Positions 25,933-34,365 of a DNA stretch of 64,000 nucleotides are shown in pieces (the first letter of the stretch is position 1; the number at the start of each line of letters is the position of its first letter). The DNA comes from Bacteroides cellulosilyticus (GTDB taxonomy: Bacteria; Bacteroidota; Bacteroidia; Bacteroidales; Bacteroidaceae). The stretch covers positions 5,952,501 to 6,016,500 of the forward strand of contig NZ_CP081903.1 of the NCBI RefSeq assembly GCF_020091405.1, written 5' to 3'. The notes beneath the pieces are model-generated. The model saw only the letters and a list, made by a program, of their open reading frames with translations. It did not search any database and had not been told where the DNA came from. The translations under genes and the position numbers were made by a program.

Positions 25933-28122
25933 TTGGGATTGCTGGCAGCACAGGCACAGCGACCACTCAATACATTGGATAATCGTGACCGCTATGGGAA
26001 TCAGGTTGACCCGTCAACACAACCAGATAGCCTGGATACCAGCACTGACGTTCAAAGTATTCCGCCTAAACTCTATATGTGGCAATTAAGCGAGACTCTG
26101 GGTAACCGGACCATCGTTCCTGCCGACACTCTTTCCTTGAATTTCCAGAATACAAACCTGGTAGACGGTATGACGGGACAATACAATTTCCTGGGTAATC
26201 TCGGTTCTCCTCGTCTTTCACGTATATTCTTTGATCGTGAAAGCACCGAACCGACTATTTTTATGACGCCATTCTCCAGTTTCTTTGTTCGTCCCGATCA
26301 GGTATTCTTCACCAACAGTAATGTTCCTTATACAAATCTGACTTATTATAAAGCGGGTAATAAGATAAACGGTGAAGAGCGATTCAAATCTTATTTTTCT
26401 GTCAATGTAAACAAACGGTTGGCATTTGGCTTCAATTTCGATTACCTGTACGGACGTGGATACTACTCCAATCAGTCTACTTCGCACTTCAATGCCGGTA
26501 TATTCGGAAGTTATATTGGTGAACGCTACCAACTGCAAGCTGTCTACAACAACTTCTTCATGAAGATGAATGAAAACGGTGGTATAGCAAATGACGGTTA
26601 CATTACCCGCCCCGATACAATGGCTGACGGTAAGAAAGAATATGAATCCACCACTATTCCTGTGAAGCTGGAACAGACTTCAAACCGTAACAAAGACTTC
26701 TATATTTACCTTACGCAACGCTATCGGTTAGGATTCAAGCGGAGAGTATTGAAAGAAGTAGCCCAAAACAATAACGTTAAACAAAACTTCGCTCCCACGG
26801 CAGCATCTACTGCCATGATTCCCGACACTGCCATTACAGACAGCTTAGGTATTGATAGTTTAGGTGCTGACAGTTTAGGCACCGACAGCCTTTCAGCAGA
26901 AAGGCTTGCAATGAGAAAAAGCCTGAGTCTGGATAGCCTTAACAACGCCACCGCCTTGGCAGAAGATACCAACTACGTTGAAGAATTCGTCCCTGTCACA
27001 AGTTTCATTCATACTTTTAAAGTGGAGCGCTCACGCCATCGTTTCCAATCATACAACGAACCGGAGGGTATGTATGAAAACACTTACTTCAATAAAAACG
27101 GAAGTGTCAGCCGGGACTCCACCACAGCATTCAGCATAAAGAACATCTTTGGCATAGCCCTGTTGGAAGGTTTCAACAAATATGCCAAAGCAGGATTAAC
27201 CGCTTATATCTCTCATAAGTTCAGCCGTTATGACCTGATGAATGCAGATTCCATGACGGTAGACCGCTTTACGGAACAAGAAATATTTGTGGGCGGTGAA
27301 CTTGCCAAACGACAAGGTAAAGTCCTTCACTATTCCATAGATGGTGAAATAGGTATTATGGACAAAGCGCTGGGGCAATTCCGTGTACATGGTAATATGG
27401 ATTTGAATTTCCGATTGGGAAAAGATACGGTAAACCTTATCGCACGAGGTTTTGTGACGAATACACTACCATCTTTCTATATGCGGCATTATCACTCCAA
27501 CCATTTCTTCTGGGACAATGACAATATGGAGAAAGAATTCCGTACCCGTGTAGAAGGCGAATTAAACATTGACCGCTGGGGTACTAATCTTCGTGCCGGT
27601 GTAGAAAACATCAAGAACTATACCTATTTCAACCAGAAAGCTGTACCCGAGCAGTATAGCGGTAATATACAAATACTTTCAGCAACACTGAAACAGAACT
27701 TCCGTGCAGGTATTTTCCATTTGGATAACGAAGTAACCTGGCAAAAGTCAAGCAATGAAACAATTCTCCCATTGCCACAACTTTCACTATACTCCAACTT
27801 ATACATTCTGACCAAGTTGGCAAAGAAAGTTCTTACGGTGCAATTGGGAGCCGATGTGCGCTATTTCACCAAATACAATGCGCCGGCCTATACGCCTGCC
27901 GTTCAGCAATTCCACCTGCAACCGGGAAATGACCAGGTAGAGATAGGTGGTTATCCTATAGTGAACATTTATGCAAACCTGCAACTGAAGCGTACGCGGC
28001 TATTCGCTATGTACTCTCACGTAAATCAAGGCATGGGTACGCGTAATTCTTTCCTTGTACCACACTACCCCATCAACCCGAGCCTGCTTAAGCTAGGTGT
28101 TTCGTGGAATTTCTACGATTAA
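25933..28122 (+). CDS. Putative outer-membrane porin (Porin_10-like), signal peptide apparently frameshifted
   Basis: At least 729 codons. The body is beta-barrel-like throughout: alternating aromatic strands, DFYIYLTQRYRLGF, a Ser/Asp/Leu-rich linker near residues 300-320 (DSLGIDSLGADSLG), and a final strand ending KLGVSWNFYD. It resembles the Bacteroidetes putative porins. The frame has only a TTG at 25933 giving MGLLAAQAQ, half a signal peptide. An ATG at 25896 begins MRRILLTY but is out of frame; adding two bases near 25917-25920 would join it to ILLFVLGLLAAQAQ, a perfect signal peptide. So the true start is probably 25896 with a two-base deletion or sequence error. As given, the ATG frame stops at 25980. 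Confidence 0.75.
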   Translation: MGLLAAQAQRPLNTLDNRDRYGNQVDPSTQPDSLDTSTDVQSIPPKLYMWQLSETLGNRTIVPADTLSLNFQNTNLVDGMTGQYNFLGNLGSPRLSRIFFDRESTEPTIFMTPFSSFFVRPDQVFFTNSNVPYTNLTYYKAGNKINGEERFKSYFSVNVNKRLAFGFNFDYLYGRGYYSNQSTSHFNAGIFGSYIGERYQLQAVYNNFFMKMNENGGIANDGYITRPDTMADGKKEYESTTIPVKLEQTSNRNKDFYIYLTQRYRLGFKRRVLKEVAQNNNVKQNFAPTAASTAMIPDTAITDSLGIDSLGADSLGTDSLSAERLAMRKSLSLDSLNNATALAEDTNYVEEFVPVTSFIHTFKVERSRHRFQSYNEPEGMYENTYFNKNGSVSRDSTTAFSIKNIFGIALLEGFNKYAKAGLTAYISHKFSRYDLMNADSMTVDRFTEQEIFVGGELAKRQGKVLHYSIDGEIGIMDKALGQFRVHGNMDLNFRLGKDTVNLIARGFVTNTLPSFYMRHYHSNHFFWDNDNMEKEFRTRVEGELNIDRWGTNLRAGVENIKNYTYFNQKAVPEQYSGNIQILSATLKQNFRAGIFHLDNEVTWQKSSNETILPLPQLSLYSNLYILTKLAKKVLTVQLGADVRYFTKYNAPAYTPAVQQFHLQPGNDQVEIGGYPIVNIYANLQLKRTRLFAMYSHVNQGMGTRNSFLVPHYPINPSLLKLGVSWNFYD

Positions 28123-28134
28123 AACTCTTTCCAC

Positions 28135-28971
28135 ATGAAGATCCCGAAAGCCAAGATTCTGAAATACGCTGCTATGGGTATAATAGCTGCCTTCATTGCT
28201 ACCTTCTTTTTTAAAAAGGAGAAGCAGCAAGGGCATCCGCGTGACTATGCAGAAATTGCAGCCGAGAAAATAATCCGTGCTGCCACAGAATATAACTCCA
28301 TCAGTTTCTATGTTGACGGAGATACGCTATCGGGCTTTCATTATGAACTGATAGAAGCGTTTGCCCGTGACCATGGCTGGAAAGCTGCCATCACTCCCGA
28401 AATGAGTTTTGACAAACGGCTGGAAGGACTTGCAACAGGCGAGTTCGATGTTATCGCTTATGGTATTCTCGCCACCAGTGAACTGAAAGACTCTTTGCTC
28501 CTTACTACTCCGATTGTACTTAATAAACAGGTTCTCGTACAGCGCAAAGCCATATCTCCCACTGACTCTCTATTCGTTAAAAGTCAGTTAGACCTGGCAG
28601 GCAAAACCCTGCACGTAGTGAAAGGATCGCCTTCCATCCTCCGTATTCGTAATCTGGGAAACGAAATTGGTGACACTATATATATTAAGGAAATAGATAA
28701 ATACGGTTCGGAACAGCTGATATCACTTGTAGCTCATGGGGATATAGATTATGCCGTATGCGATGAAAGCATCGCCCGTGCCGTAGCGGATAGTCTTCCA
28801 CAGATAGATATCAATACCGATATCAGTTTTACCCAGTTCTATTCCTGGGGAGTCAGCAAACAATCACCTGTTCTATTGGACAGCCTCAACAGCTGGCTTC
28901 AGACTTTTCGGAACAGTGATGAGTTTAAATCTATCTACCGTAAATATTACCGGACTTCAAATAAAAGATAA
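28135..28971 (+). CDS. Solute-binding-protein-like membrane-anchored protein
   Basis: 278 codons, 12 bp after the porin stop, so likely cotranscribed. An N-terminal hydrophobic segment (about residues 11-26) acts as anchor or uncleaved signal. The rest has the bacterial extracellular solute-binding fold of family 3: ISFYVDGDTLSGFHYELIEAFARDHGWK, EGLATGEFDVIAYGI, DLAGKTLHVVKGSPSILRIRNL and VAHGDIDYAVCDESIARAVA. The same module forms the N-terminal half of MltF lytic transglycosylases, but the catalytic half is absent. No permease is encoded nearby, so a sensor or accessory role is possible. Ligand unknown. Confidence 0.75.
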   Translation: MKIPKAKILKYAAMGIIAAFIATFFFKKEKQQGHPRDYAEIAAEKIIRAATEYNSISFYVDGDTLSGFHYELIEAFARDHGWKAAITPEMSFDKRLEGLATGEFDVIAYGILATSELKDSLLLTTPIVLNKQVLVQRKAISPTDSLFVKSQLDLAGKTLHVVKGSPSILRIRNLGNEIGDTIYIKEIDKYGSEQLISLVAHGDIDYAVCDESIARAVADSLPQIDINTDISFTQFYSWGVSKQSPVLLDSLNSWLQTFRNSDEFKSIYRKYYRTSNKR

Positions 28972-28997
28972 GTTCCTTTCAAACAAGCTTATACAAT

Positions 28998-29037
28998 AAA
29001 ACCGGAAGTTCCCTGTGCGGAACTTCCGGTTTTATTC
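28998..29037. terminator. Bidirectional terminator between the solute-binding-like gene and nadE
   Basis: Perfect 15-bp stem with A-rich and T-rich flanks, 28998-29012 with 29019-29033. It can end transcripts from both converging genes. Confidence 0.88.
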
Positions 29038-29064
29038 TTTTCCATTCCTAGTTTCATGCCTTGA

Positions 29065-30993
29065 TCAAGCAAGGCTCTCTACTTCCCGAAGCCACATCTC
29101 TGATGATGCATCGCTTGGCATACGCCAATCCCCGCGCGGACTGATGGAAATACTACCTACTTTAGGTCCGTCCGGCAGACAAGAGCGCTTAAATTGTTGA
29201 TTGAAAAAGCGGCGGAAGAATGTCTGCAACCATTTCTTGATTGTCTCTTCATCATACACGTCCTTAAATGTACGCGCTGCAAGGAAGAATATCTTGGAAG
29301 GACGGAAACCACAACGAAGGAAATAATACAGGAAGAAATCATGCAGCTCATAAGGACCTACCAGATCTTCCGTTATCTGTTTGATATTGCCGTTTTCATC
29401 TGCCGGAATCAATTCAGGACTAATCGGAGTATCCACAATATCCAGCAGCGTCATGCGTGAAGCTTCGTCCATATCATTCTCGGCTACCCATTTCACCAGA
29501 TATTTAACCAAAGTCTTAGGCACACTTCCATTCACACCATACATGGACATATGATCTCCATTATAAGTAGCCCAGCCCAATGCCAGTTCCGAAAGATCGC
29601 CCGTACCAATTACCATTCCCCAAGTCTGGTTGGCAATATCCATTAGTATCTGCGTACGCTCGCGCGCCTGAGCATTTTCATAAACTACATCATGCACATT
29701 GATATCATGGTCTATATCTTTGAAATGCTGAATACAGGCTTCCTTGATGCTGACTTCACGAACAGTGATTCCCAAAGAATTCATCAGATCTACGGCATTC
29801 GTATGCGTGCGGTCTGTTGTTCCAAACCCCGGCATTGTTACACCAATAATATCTTTACGAGACCATCCCAATTTATCGAAGGTTTTGACACACACCAGTA
29901 ATGCCAATGTAGAATCCAAGCCACCGGAAATGCCGACTACCGCACTCTTGGCAGCAGTGTGTACCAGACGCTGAGCTAAACCGGAAACTTGTATGGAGAA
30001 TATTTCCTCGCAACGCTCGTTCAACTCAACTCCTTGCGGCACAAAAGGATGAGGGTCAAAACTACGCGTCAGGTTCAGTTCTTTGCTATTTACATATTCT
30101 GTAGAAACACGTACCGCCTCTCCCGGCGCGCAATGCGCCCGACAAGCGGAAAAAGTTGTATTAACACGACGTTCCGTGCGCAAATGTTCCACATCTATTT
30201 CACTGATAATCACCTGTCCCTCGAAAGAGAAACGCTTACTGCGAGCTATTAGGCTGCCATTTTCGAAAATCAGTCCGTTCCCTGCAAATACCACATCCGT
30301 AGTAGACTCACCGAACCCACACGAACAGAAAACATAACCGGCAATGCAACGAGCCGACTGCTGGCTGATCAAAGAACACAAATAGTTGTGCTTACCAATC
30401 CCTTCATTATCCGCCGACAGATTAAACAGAATTTCCGCACCTTGCAATGCCAGTGAAGAACTGGGCGGAATAGGTGCCCACAAATCCTCACAGATTTCAA
30501 TGCCGAACGTTGTATCCGCAGTTTCGAACAATAAGTCAGTTCCCATTGGAACCACCTGTCCACAAAGGCGTACGCTCCTTTCGCTCACATCCACAGCAGA
30601 TGTAAACCAGCGTTTCTCATAAAATTCCTTATAGTTGGGGAGGTAAGTCTTGGGCACTACTCCCAACACCTTTCCTTTTTGAATTACGACTGCGGCATTC
30701 AGCAATACTCCGTTCATCGCTATCGGCATGCCAAGTATGGCTATGATATCCAGCTGCCTTGTATTACTTACAATCTGTATCAATCCCATTTCCGCCTCTT
30801 CGAGCAATAATTGCTGGGCAAACAGATCACCGCATGTATATCCCGTCACACACAACTCAGGAAAAGCAATGATCTGCACACCTTTGCCTTCGGCTATGAT
30901 TATTTCCTTTTCAATCTCACGGGCATTGAACTTACAGTCCGCCACCTTGACACGGGGCACAGCCGCCGCTACCTTTACATATCCGTAATTCAT
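29065..30993 (-). CDS. nadE: Glutamine-dependent NAD(+) synthetase
   Basis: 642 codons from the ATG at 30993; a longer TTG-initiated frame to 31023 is less likely. N-terminal nitrilase-type glutaminase with the triad Glu46 (AFPELCVTGYTCGD), Lys115 (VPKTYLPNY) and Cys168 (IEICEDLWAP). C-terminal ammonia-dependent synthetase with the ATP pyrophosphatase loop SGGLDS at 356-361. It amidates nicotinic acid adenine dinucleotide to NAD in the cytoplasm. Monocistronic on the minus strand, convergent with the upstream operon. Confidence 0.96.
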   Translation of the reverse strand: MNYGYVKVAAAVPRVKVADCKFNAREIEKEIIIAEGKGVQIIAFPELCVTGYTCGDLFAQQLLLEEAEMGLIQIVSNTRQLDIIAILGMPIAMNGVLLNAAVVIQKGKVLGVVPKTYLPNYKEFYEKRWFTSAVDVSERSVRLCGQVVPMGTDLLFETADTTFGIEICEDLWAPIPPSSSLALQGAEILFNLSADNEGIGKHNYLCSLISQQSARCIAGYVFCSCGFGESTTDVVFAGNGLIFENGSLIARSKRFSFEGQVIISEIDVEHLRTERRVNTTFSACRAHCAPGEAVRVSTEYVNSKELNLTRSFDPHPFVPQGVELNERCEEIFSIQVSGLAQRLVHTAAKSAVVGISGGLDSTLALLVCVKTFDKLGWSRKDIIGVTMPGFGTTDRTHTNAVDLMNSLGITVREVSIKEACIQHFKDIDHDINVHDVVYENAQARERTQILMDIANQTWGMVIGTGDLSELALGWATYNGDHMSMYGVNGSVPKTLVKYLVKWVAENDMDEASRMTLLDIVDTPISPELIPADENGNIKQITEDLVGPYELHDFFLYYFLRCGFRPSKIFFLAARTFKDVYDEETIKKWLQTFFRRFFNQQFKRSCLPDGPKVGSISISPRGDWRMPSDASSEMWLREVESLA

Positions 30994-31020
30994 AAGGATG
31001 TCATTTATAATATTTGACGG

Positions 31021-31028
31021 CAAAAATA
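31021..31028 (-). promoter_or_regulatory. Possible -7 element of nadE
   Basis: On the minus strand this reads TATTTTTG, matching TAnnTTTG, 27 bp before the start codon. The nearest TTTG is too close for an ideal -33 element. Confidence 0.4.
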
Positions 31029-31131
31029 CGCTTATTTATCCACAAACACAAAATTATCATTTCTTTCACTCGGTATATCCTAAATAATTAGTACTTTTAG
31101 CGGCATTTTTAAAACACGTTATACAAAACTC

Positions 31132-33024
31132 ATGAGAGCTCCTAATACAGTCCATAAATGGTTACTTTCCCTGATATTTCTAATCGGGTGCCTGTCAGTT
31201 TCCGCTAAAGAAAAAGAGTATATATTATTCCTCAGTTCCGTCAATGCAGAAGAAGCATGGATTCATGGTTTCCGGAACGAACTTCAAAAACGCTTCCCTT
31301 ATGAAGGAAATATCGAATTACGTGAATACTTTCTGGCAGTCCCGGTGCTTACCAATGAAGAAGAAGTCAAACAAGCCCAAGATAATCTTCTGCAAACATT
31401 TCCTACACCACCTAAAGTTGTCATAATCGTAGGAGATCCGGGATGGTTGGTCAGTGCGCCCATCTTCGACGGCCCCTGGAAAAATATCCCTGTCATACTT
31501 TGCTATTCACGCGAACGGGTTCCCTCTACTCTGCAAACATTATTAGCAAAAACTCCTTTGACAGAAGCAAACAGTATTCCTATCGAAGAATTTAACAAAA
31601 ACTACAATATCACCGTACTGAAACAACCCTATTACATCAAGGAAACTCTGACACTCATCAAGCAGCTTCAGCCGGAAGTCAACCGGATTGCTTTTATTTC
31701 CGACAACCGCTATATCAGCACAGTTACCCGCCAAGCCGTGAGTGCGGTGATGCAAAAAGATTTTCCTGATCTAAAACTGGAACTTTTATCTTCAGAGCAA
31801 ATAAGTACAGAAGAATTACTGGATACACTTACCAGTTACAAGAAAACCACCGGCGTCATCTATTATGCATGGCTCCGGCAATATGGAAATAACAAGAATT
31901 ACTATCTGTCGGACCATCTCAAGAAGATACTTCCCAGCTTCCTGGAAGTTCCTGTATTTACATTAGCTGACTTAAACCTGCAAGAAAATCTCTATGCTGG
32001 CGGACATTATATCTCTATCCATGACTTCACGGATACGGTAATGTCCACAATCAGTCGCATCCTATCGGGAGAAACAGCCTCTTCCATTCCTTATCAGAAT
32101 GGCGGAGTTGCACATACCTATCTGAATTTTGCCGATCTGAAATGGTGCAAGATATCAGAAGATTTATATCCGAAAGACGCTATTTACTTCTTTCAGCCTC
32201 CTACTGTCTACCAGCAGTATAAGACTTATATCTGGATGACAATCCTATTTATCGCTTTGTTCATCACCCTGTATATCTTCTATTATATTCATTCCCAAAA
32301 GCATAAAAAGGAGCTGATTCTTGCAAAGGAACGTGCCGAAGAATCCGACCGCCTCAAATCAGCTTTTCTTGCTAATATGAGTCATGAGATACGCACTCCG
32401 CTCAATGCTATCGTGGGCTTTTCCAGTATCCTTGCTGAAACGGCTAATACGCCTGAAAACCGTGAATATATCCGGATCATTGAAGACAATAACTGCCTGT
32501 TGCTACAACTCATTAACGATATACTCGACCTGTCCAGGATAGAAGCCGGTTTGCTGGATTTCTGTTATACCGAAGTAGACATCAACGGCTGTATCCGTAA
32601 ACTTGAAGATGCTTTCCATTTTAGAATGCCTGCAAATGTGGAATGTATTGCAGAGTTTGGCATAAAAAAATGCTACATCTATACAGAAAAGAATCGTCTG
32701 AGTCAAGTACTTGGCAATTATCTCTCCAATGCCATTAAGTACACCACAGAGGGAAGTATCACTGTCGGCTACTATCCACCCAAAGACGGAAACATGCGAT
32801 TCTATGTGCGGGACACCGGTTGCGGAATTTCTCCCGAAAAGCAGAAAGCTATTTTCCAACGTTTTGTAAAGCTGGACAACTTCAAACAAGGCACCGGCCT
32901 TGGCTTATCCATTTGCCAAATGATTGCCGAAAAGATGCATGCCACCGTCGGAGTTTCTTCCGAAATAGGTAAAGGTTCCGAGTTCTGGATAGAAATACCT
33001 TACCAGCCAATTCACACTATTTAA
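31132..33024 (+). CDS. Membrane sensor histidine kinase with large periplasmic domain
   Basis: 630 codons. Signal peptide (to about residue 25), a periplasmic region of about 340 residues resembling ABC-transporter sugar-binding-type folds (ILFLSSVNAEEAWIHGF, VVIIVGDPGWL, INRIAFISDNRYIS-like), one membrane helix at about 366-388, then HisKA with phospho-acceptor His418 in NMSHEIRTP. The HATPase domain has LGNYLSNAIKY (N box), VRDTGCGIS (G1) and GTGLGLSICQMIAEKM (G2). There is no receiver or output domain and no response regulator gene beside it, so its partner is elsewhere. Ligand unknown. Confidence 0.87.
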   Translation: MRAPNTVHKWLLSLIFLIGCLSVSAKEKEYILFLSSVNAEEAWIHGFRNELQKRFPYEGNIELREYFLAVPVLTNEEEVKQAQDNLLQTFPTPPKVVIIVGDPGWLVSAPIFDGPWKNIPVILCYSRERVPSTLQTLLAKTPLTEANSIPIEEFNKNYNITVLKQPYYIKETLTLIKQLQPEVNRIAFISDNRYISTVTRQAVSAVMQKDFPDLKLELLSSEQISTEELLDTLTSYKKTTGVIYYAWLRQYGNNKNYYLSDHLKKILPSFLEVPVFTLADLNLQENLYAGGHYISIHDFTDTVMSTISRILSGETASSIPYQNGGVAHTYLNFADLKWCKISEDLYPKDAIYFFQPPTVYQQYKTYIWMTILFIALFITLYIFYYIHSQKHKKELILAKERAEESDRLKSAFLANMSHEIRTPLNAIVGFSSILAETANTPENREYIRIIEDNNCLLLQLINDILDLSRIEAGLLDFCYTEVDINGCIRKLEDAFHFRMPANVECIAEFGIKKCYIYTEKNRLSQVLGNYLSNAIKYTTEGSITVGYYPPKDGNMRFYVRDTGCGISPEKQKAIFQRFVKLDNFKQGTGLGLSICQMIAEKMHATVGVSSEIGKGSEFWIEIPYQPIHTI

Positions 33025-33053
33025 TAAAAAAGAGGAAAAAAGAATGGAAATCT

Positions 33054-33084
33054 TTTGGTAAAATCGAATAAGTCTTTATCTTTG
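33054..33084 (+). promoter_or_regulatory. Promoter of the perR-rbr unit
   Basis: TTTG at 33054-33057, a 19-bp spacer, TATCTTTG at 33077-33084. A near-ideal Bacteroides sigma-ABfr promoter. Confidence 0.75.
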
Positions 33085-33099
33085 CAAGCGAAATAAAAA

Positions 33100-33112
33100 T
33101 GTAATTATTACA
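33100..33112. promoter_or_regulatory. PerR-box-like palindrome
   Basis: TGTAATTATTACA is a perfect 6-1-6 palindrome placed just downstream of the -7 element and before the PerR-family gene. It resembles the PerR box TATAATNATTATA. Autoregulation is likely but inferred. Confidence 0.6.
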
Positions 33113-33130
33113 AGTTTGAATTAAACGAAT

Positions 33131-33541
33131 ATGGAAGTAGTAGTAGAACGATTGCAAGGACATAACATTAAACCCTCGGTACAGCGTATTGCTATCATGA
33201 AATATCTTATGGAGCATCGCACACATCCGACGGTAGATGAGATTTATACGGCATTATCTCCTACTATACCGACACTCTCAAAAACTACAGTCTACAACAC
33301 GCTGAAGATTTTGAGCGAACAAGGAGCCGCACAAACGCTTACCATCGACGAGCGTAATACATGCTATGATGCCGACACCACTCCACATTCACATTTCTTG
33401 TGCAAGCGTTGCGGAAGAATCTATGACTTGCCGTGTGACGATGCAATAAAAAAAGTGGTAGATACGGATATGGATGGACACGAAGTGCAGGAAATCCATT
33501 ATTATTACAAAGGAATCTGTAAACAATGTAAAGAAGACTAA
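33131..33541 (+). CDS. perR: Fur-family transcriptional regulator, PerR type
   Basis: 136 codons, usual Fur-family length. N-terminal winged helix (KPSVQRIAIMKYLMEHRTHPTVDEIYTAL, then SKTTVYNTLKILSEQG) and C-terminal metal domain with HSH at 86-88 and two structural zinc CxxC pairs, Cys91/Cys94 (CKRCG) and Cys130/Cys133 (CKQCK). The peroxide-sensor rather than iron-sensor call rests on the next gene being a rubrerythrin and on the PerR-box-like palindrome in front. It would repress peroxide defence genes until its iron site is oxidised. Confidence 0.85.
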   Translation: MEVVVERLQGHNIKPSVQRIAIMKYLMEHRTHPTVDEIYTALSPTIPTLSKTTVYNTLKILSEQGAAQTLTIDERNTCYDADTTPHSHFLCKRCGRIYDLPCDDAIKKVVDTDMDGHEVQEIHYYYKGICKQCKED

Positions 33542-33591
33542 CGTTTTTTATAAAACGAACGAATAACTAATTCAATTAAATCAAAAAGAAA

Positions 33592-34149
33592 ATGAAAAAA
33601 TTTAGATGTACTGTATGCGGTTACGTATATGAAGGTGATGCCGCTCCTGAGAAATGCCCGTTGTGTAAAGCTCCTGCCAGCAAGTTCGTAGAAGTTGTAG
33701 AAACCACAGAAGGCGGTCCTCTGTCTTTTGCTGACGAACACGTGATCGGTGTAGCTAAAGGTTGTGATGATGAAATGATTAAAGACCTGAACAACCACTT
33801 CATGGGTGAATGTACAGAAGTAGGTATGTATTTGGCTATGAGCCGTCAGGCTGACCGTGAAGGTTATCCCGAAGTAGCTGAAGCTTTCAAGCGTTATGCT
33901 TGGGAAGAAGCAGAACATGCTTCTAAGTTCGCTGAACTGTTGGGTGACTGTGTATGGGATACCAAAACTAACCTTGAAAAGAGAATGAACGCTGAGTCAG
34001 GCGCTTGCGAAGACAAGAAACGTATTGCCACTCGTGCAAAAGCTCTGAATCTGGATGCTATCCATGACACTGTTCATGAAATGGCAAAAGATGAAGCTCG
34101 TCACGGTAAAGGCTTTGAAGGTCTGTACAACCGTTACTTCAAGAAATAA
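33592..34149 (+). CDS. rbr: Rubrerythrin with N-terminal rubredoxin domain (reverse rubrerythrin)
   Basis: 185 codons. The rubredoxin-like iron site comes first (Cys6, Cys9, Cys22, Cys25 in [12 protein letters not shown] and KCPLCK), followed by the ferritin-like di-iron domain ([33 protein letters not shown] and [15 protein letters not shown]). In classical rubrerythrins the order is the reverse. These proteins reduce hydrogen peroxide in anaerobes. The gene is 50 bp after perR and ends at a terminator, so it is probably in the PerR regulon. Confidence 0.92.
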   Translation: MKKFRCTVCGYVYEGDAAPEKCPLCKAPASKFVEVVETTEGGPLSFADEHVIGVAKGCDDEMIKDLNNHFMGECTEVGMYLAMSRQADREGYPEVAEAFKRYAWEEAEHASKFAELLGDCVWDTKTNLEKRMNAESGACEDKKRIATRAKALNLDAIHDTVHEMAKDEARHGKGFEGLYNRYFKK

Positions 34150-34170
34150 TCCTTTTTAGTATTTTTAGGG

Positions 34171-34203
34171 AAAGAGGTTGCCATTCTGGTAACCTCTTTT
34201 TCT
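34171..34203 (+). terminator. Terminator after rubrerythrin
   Basis: Stem 34171-34182 with 34188-34199 (11 of 12 paired) followed by a T-run. Confidence 0.85.
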
Positions 34204-34239
34204 ATGATACTATTCATCCCCTCTCAAGTTATCCCACGA

Positions 34240-34288
34240 AATGTAACACATCATTTGCTATACGTTACATTCCCCTTTTATAAAGGGG
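34240..34288. promoter_or_regulatory. Two inverted repeats upstream of the hybrid regulator promoter
   Basis: AATGTAAC (34240-34247) and GTTACATT (34264-34271) form perfect 8-bp arms 16 bp apart. CCCCTTTTATAAAGGGG (34272-34288), a 7-3-7 palindrome, follows at once. Both lie within 70 bp upstream of the promoter and could be operators. No regulator is known. Confidence 0.45.
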
Positions 34289-34305
34289 TTTTCCTCCATA
34301 TTATG

Positions 34306-34337
34306 TTTGCGAGAATATCTGTTTTCAATTACTTTTG
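34306..34337 (+). promoter_or_regulatory. Promoter of the hybrid two-component regulator gene
   Basis: TTTG at 34306-34309, 20-bp spacer, TACTTTTG at 34330-34337, 28 bp before the start codon. Confidence 0.7.
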
Positions 34338-34365
34338 TATCACAATTGCTAACCCCAACGTAATC

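Noticed and set aside
29065..31023. TTG start of nadE at 31023
   Set aside because: The ATG at 30993 gives the usual NadE N-terminus, and the extra codons overlap the probable promoter.
34204..34365. Upstream extension of the HTCS frame to 34204
   Set aside because: It would overlap the rubrerythrin terminator tail and the promoter; the signal peptide starts at 34366.
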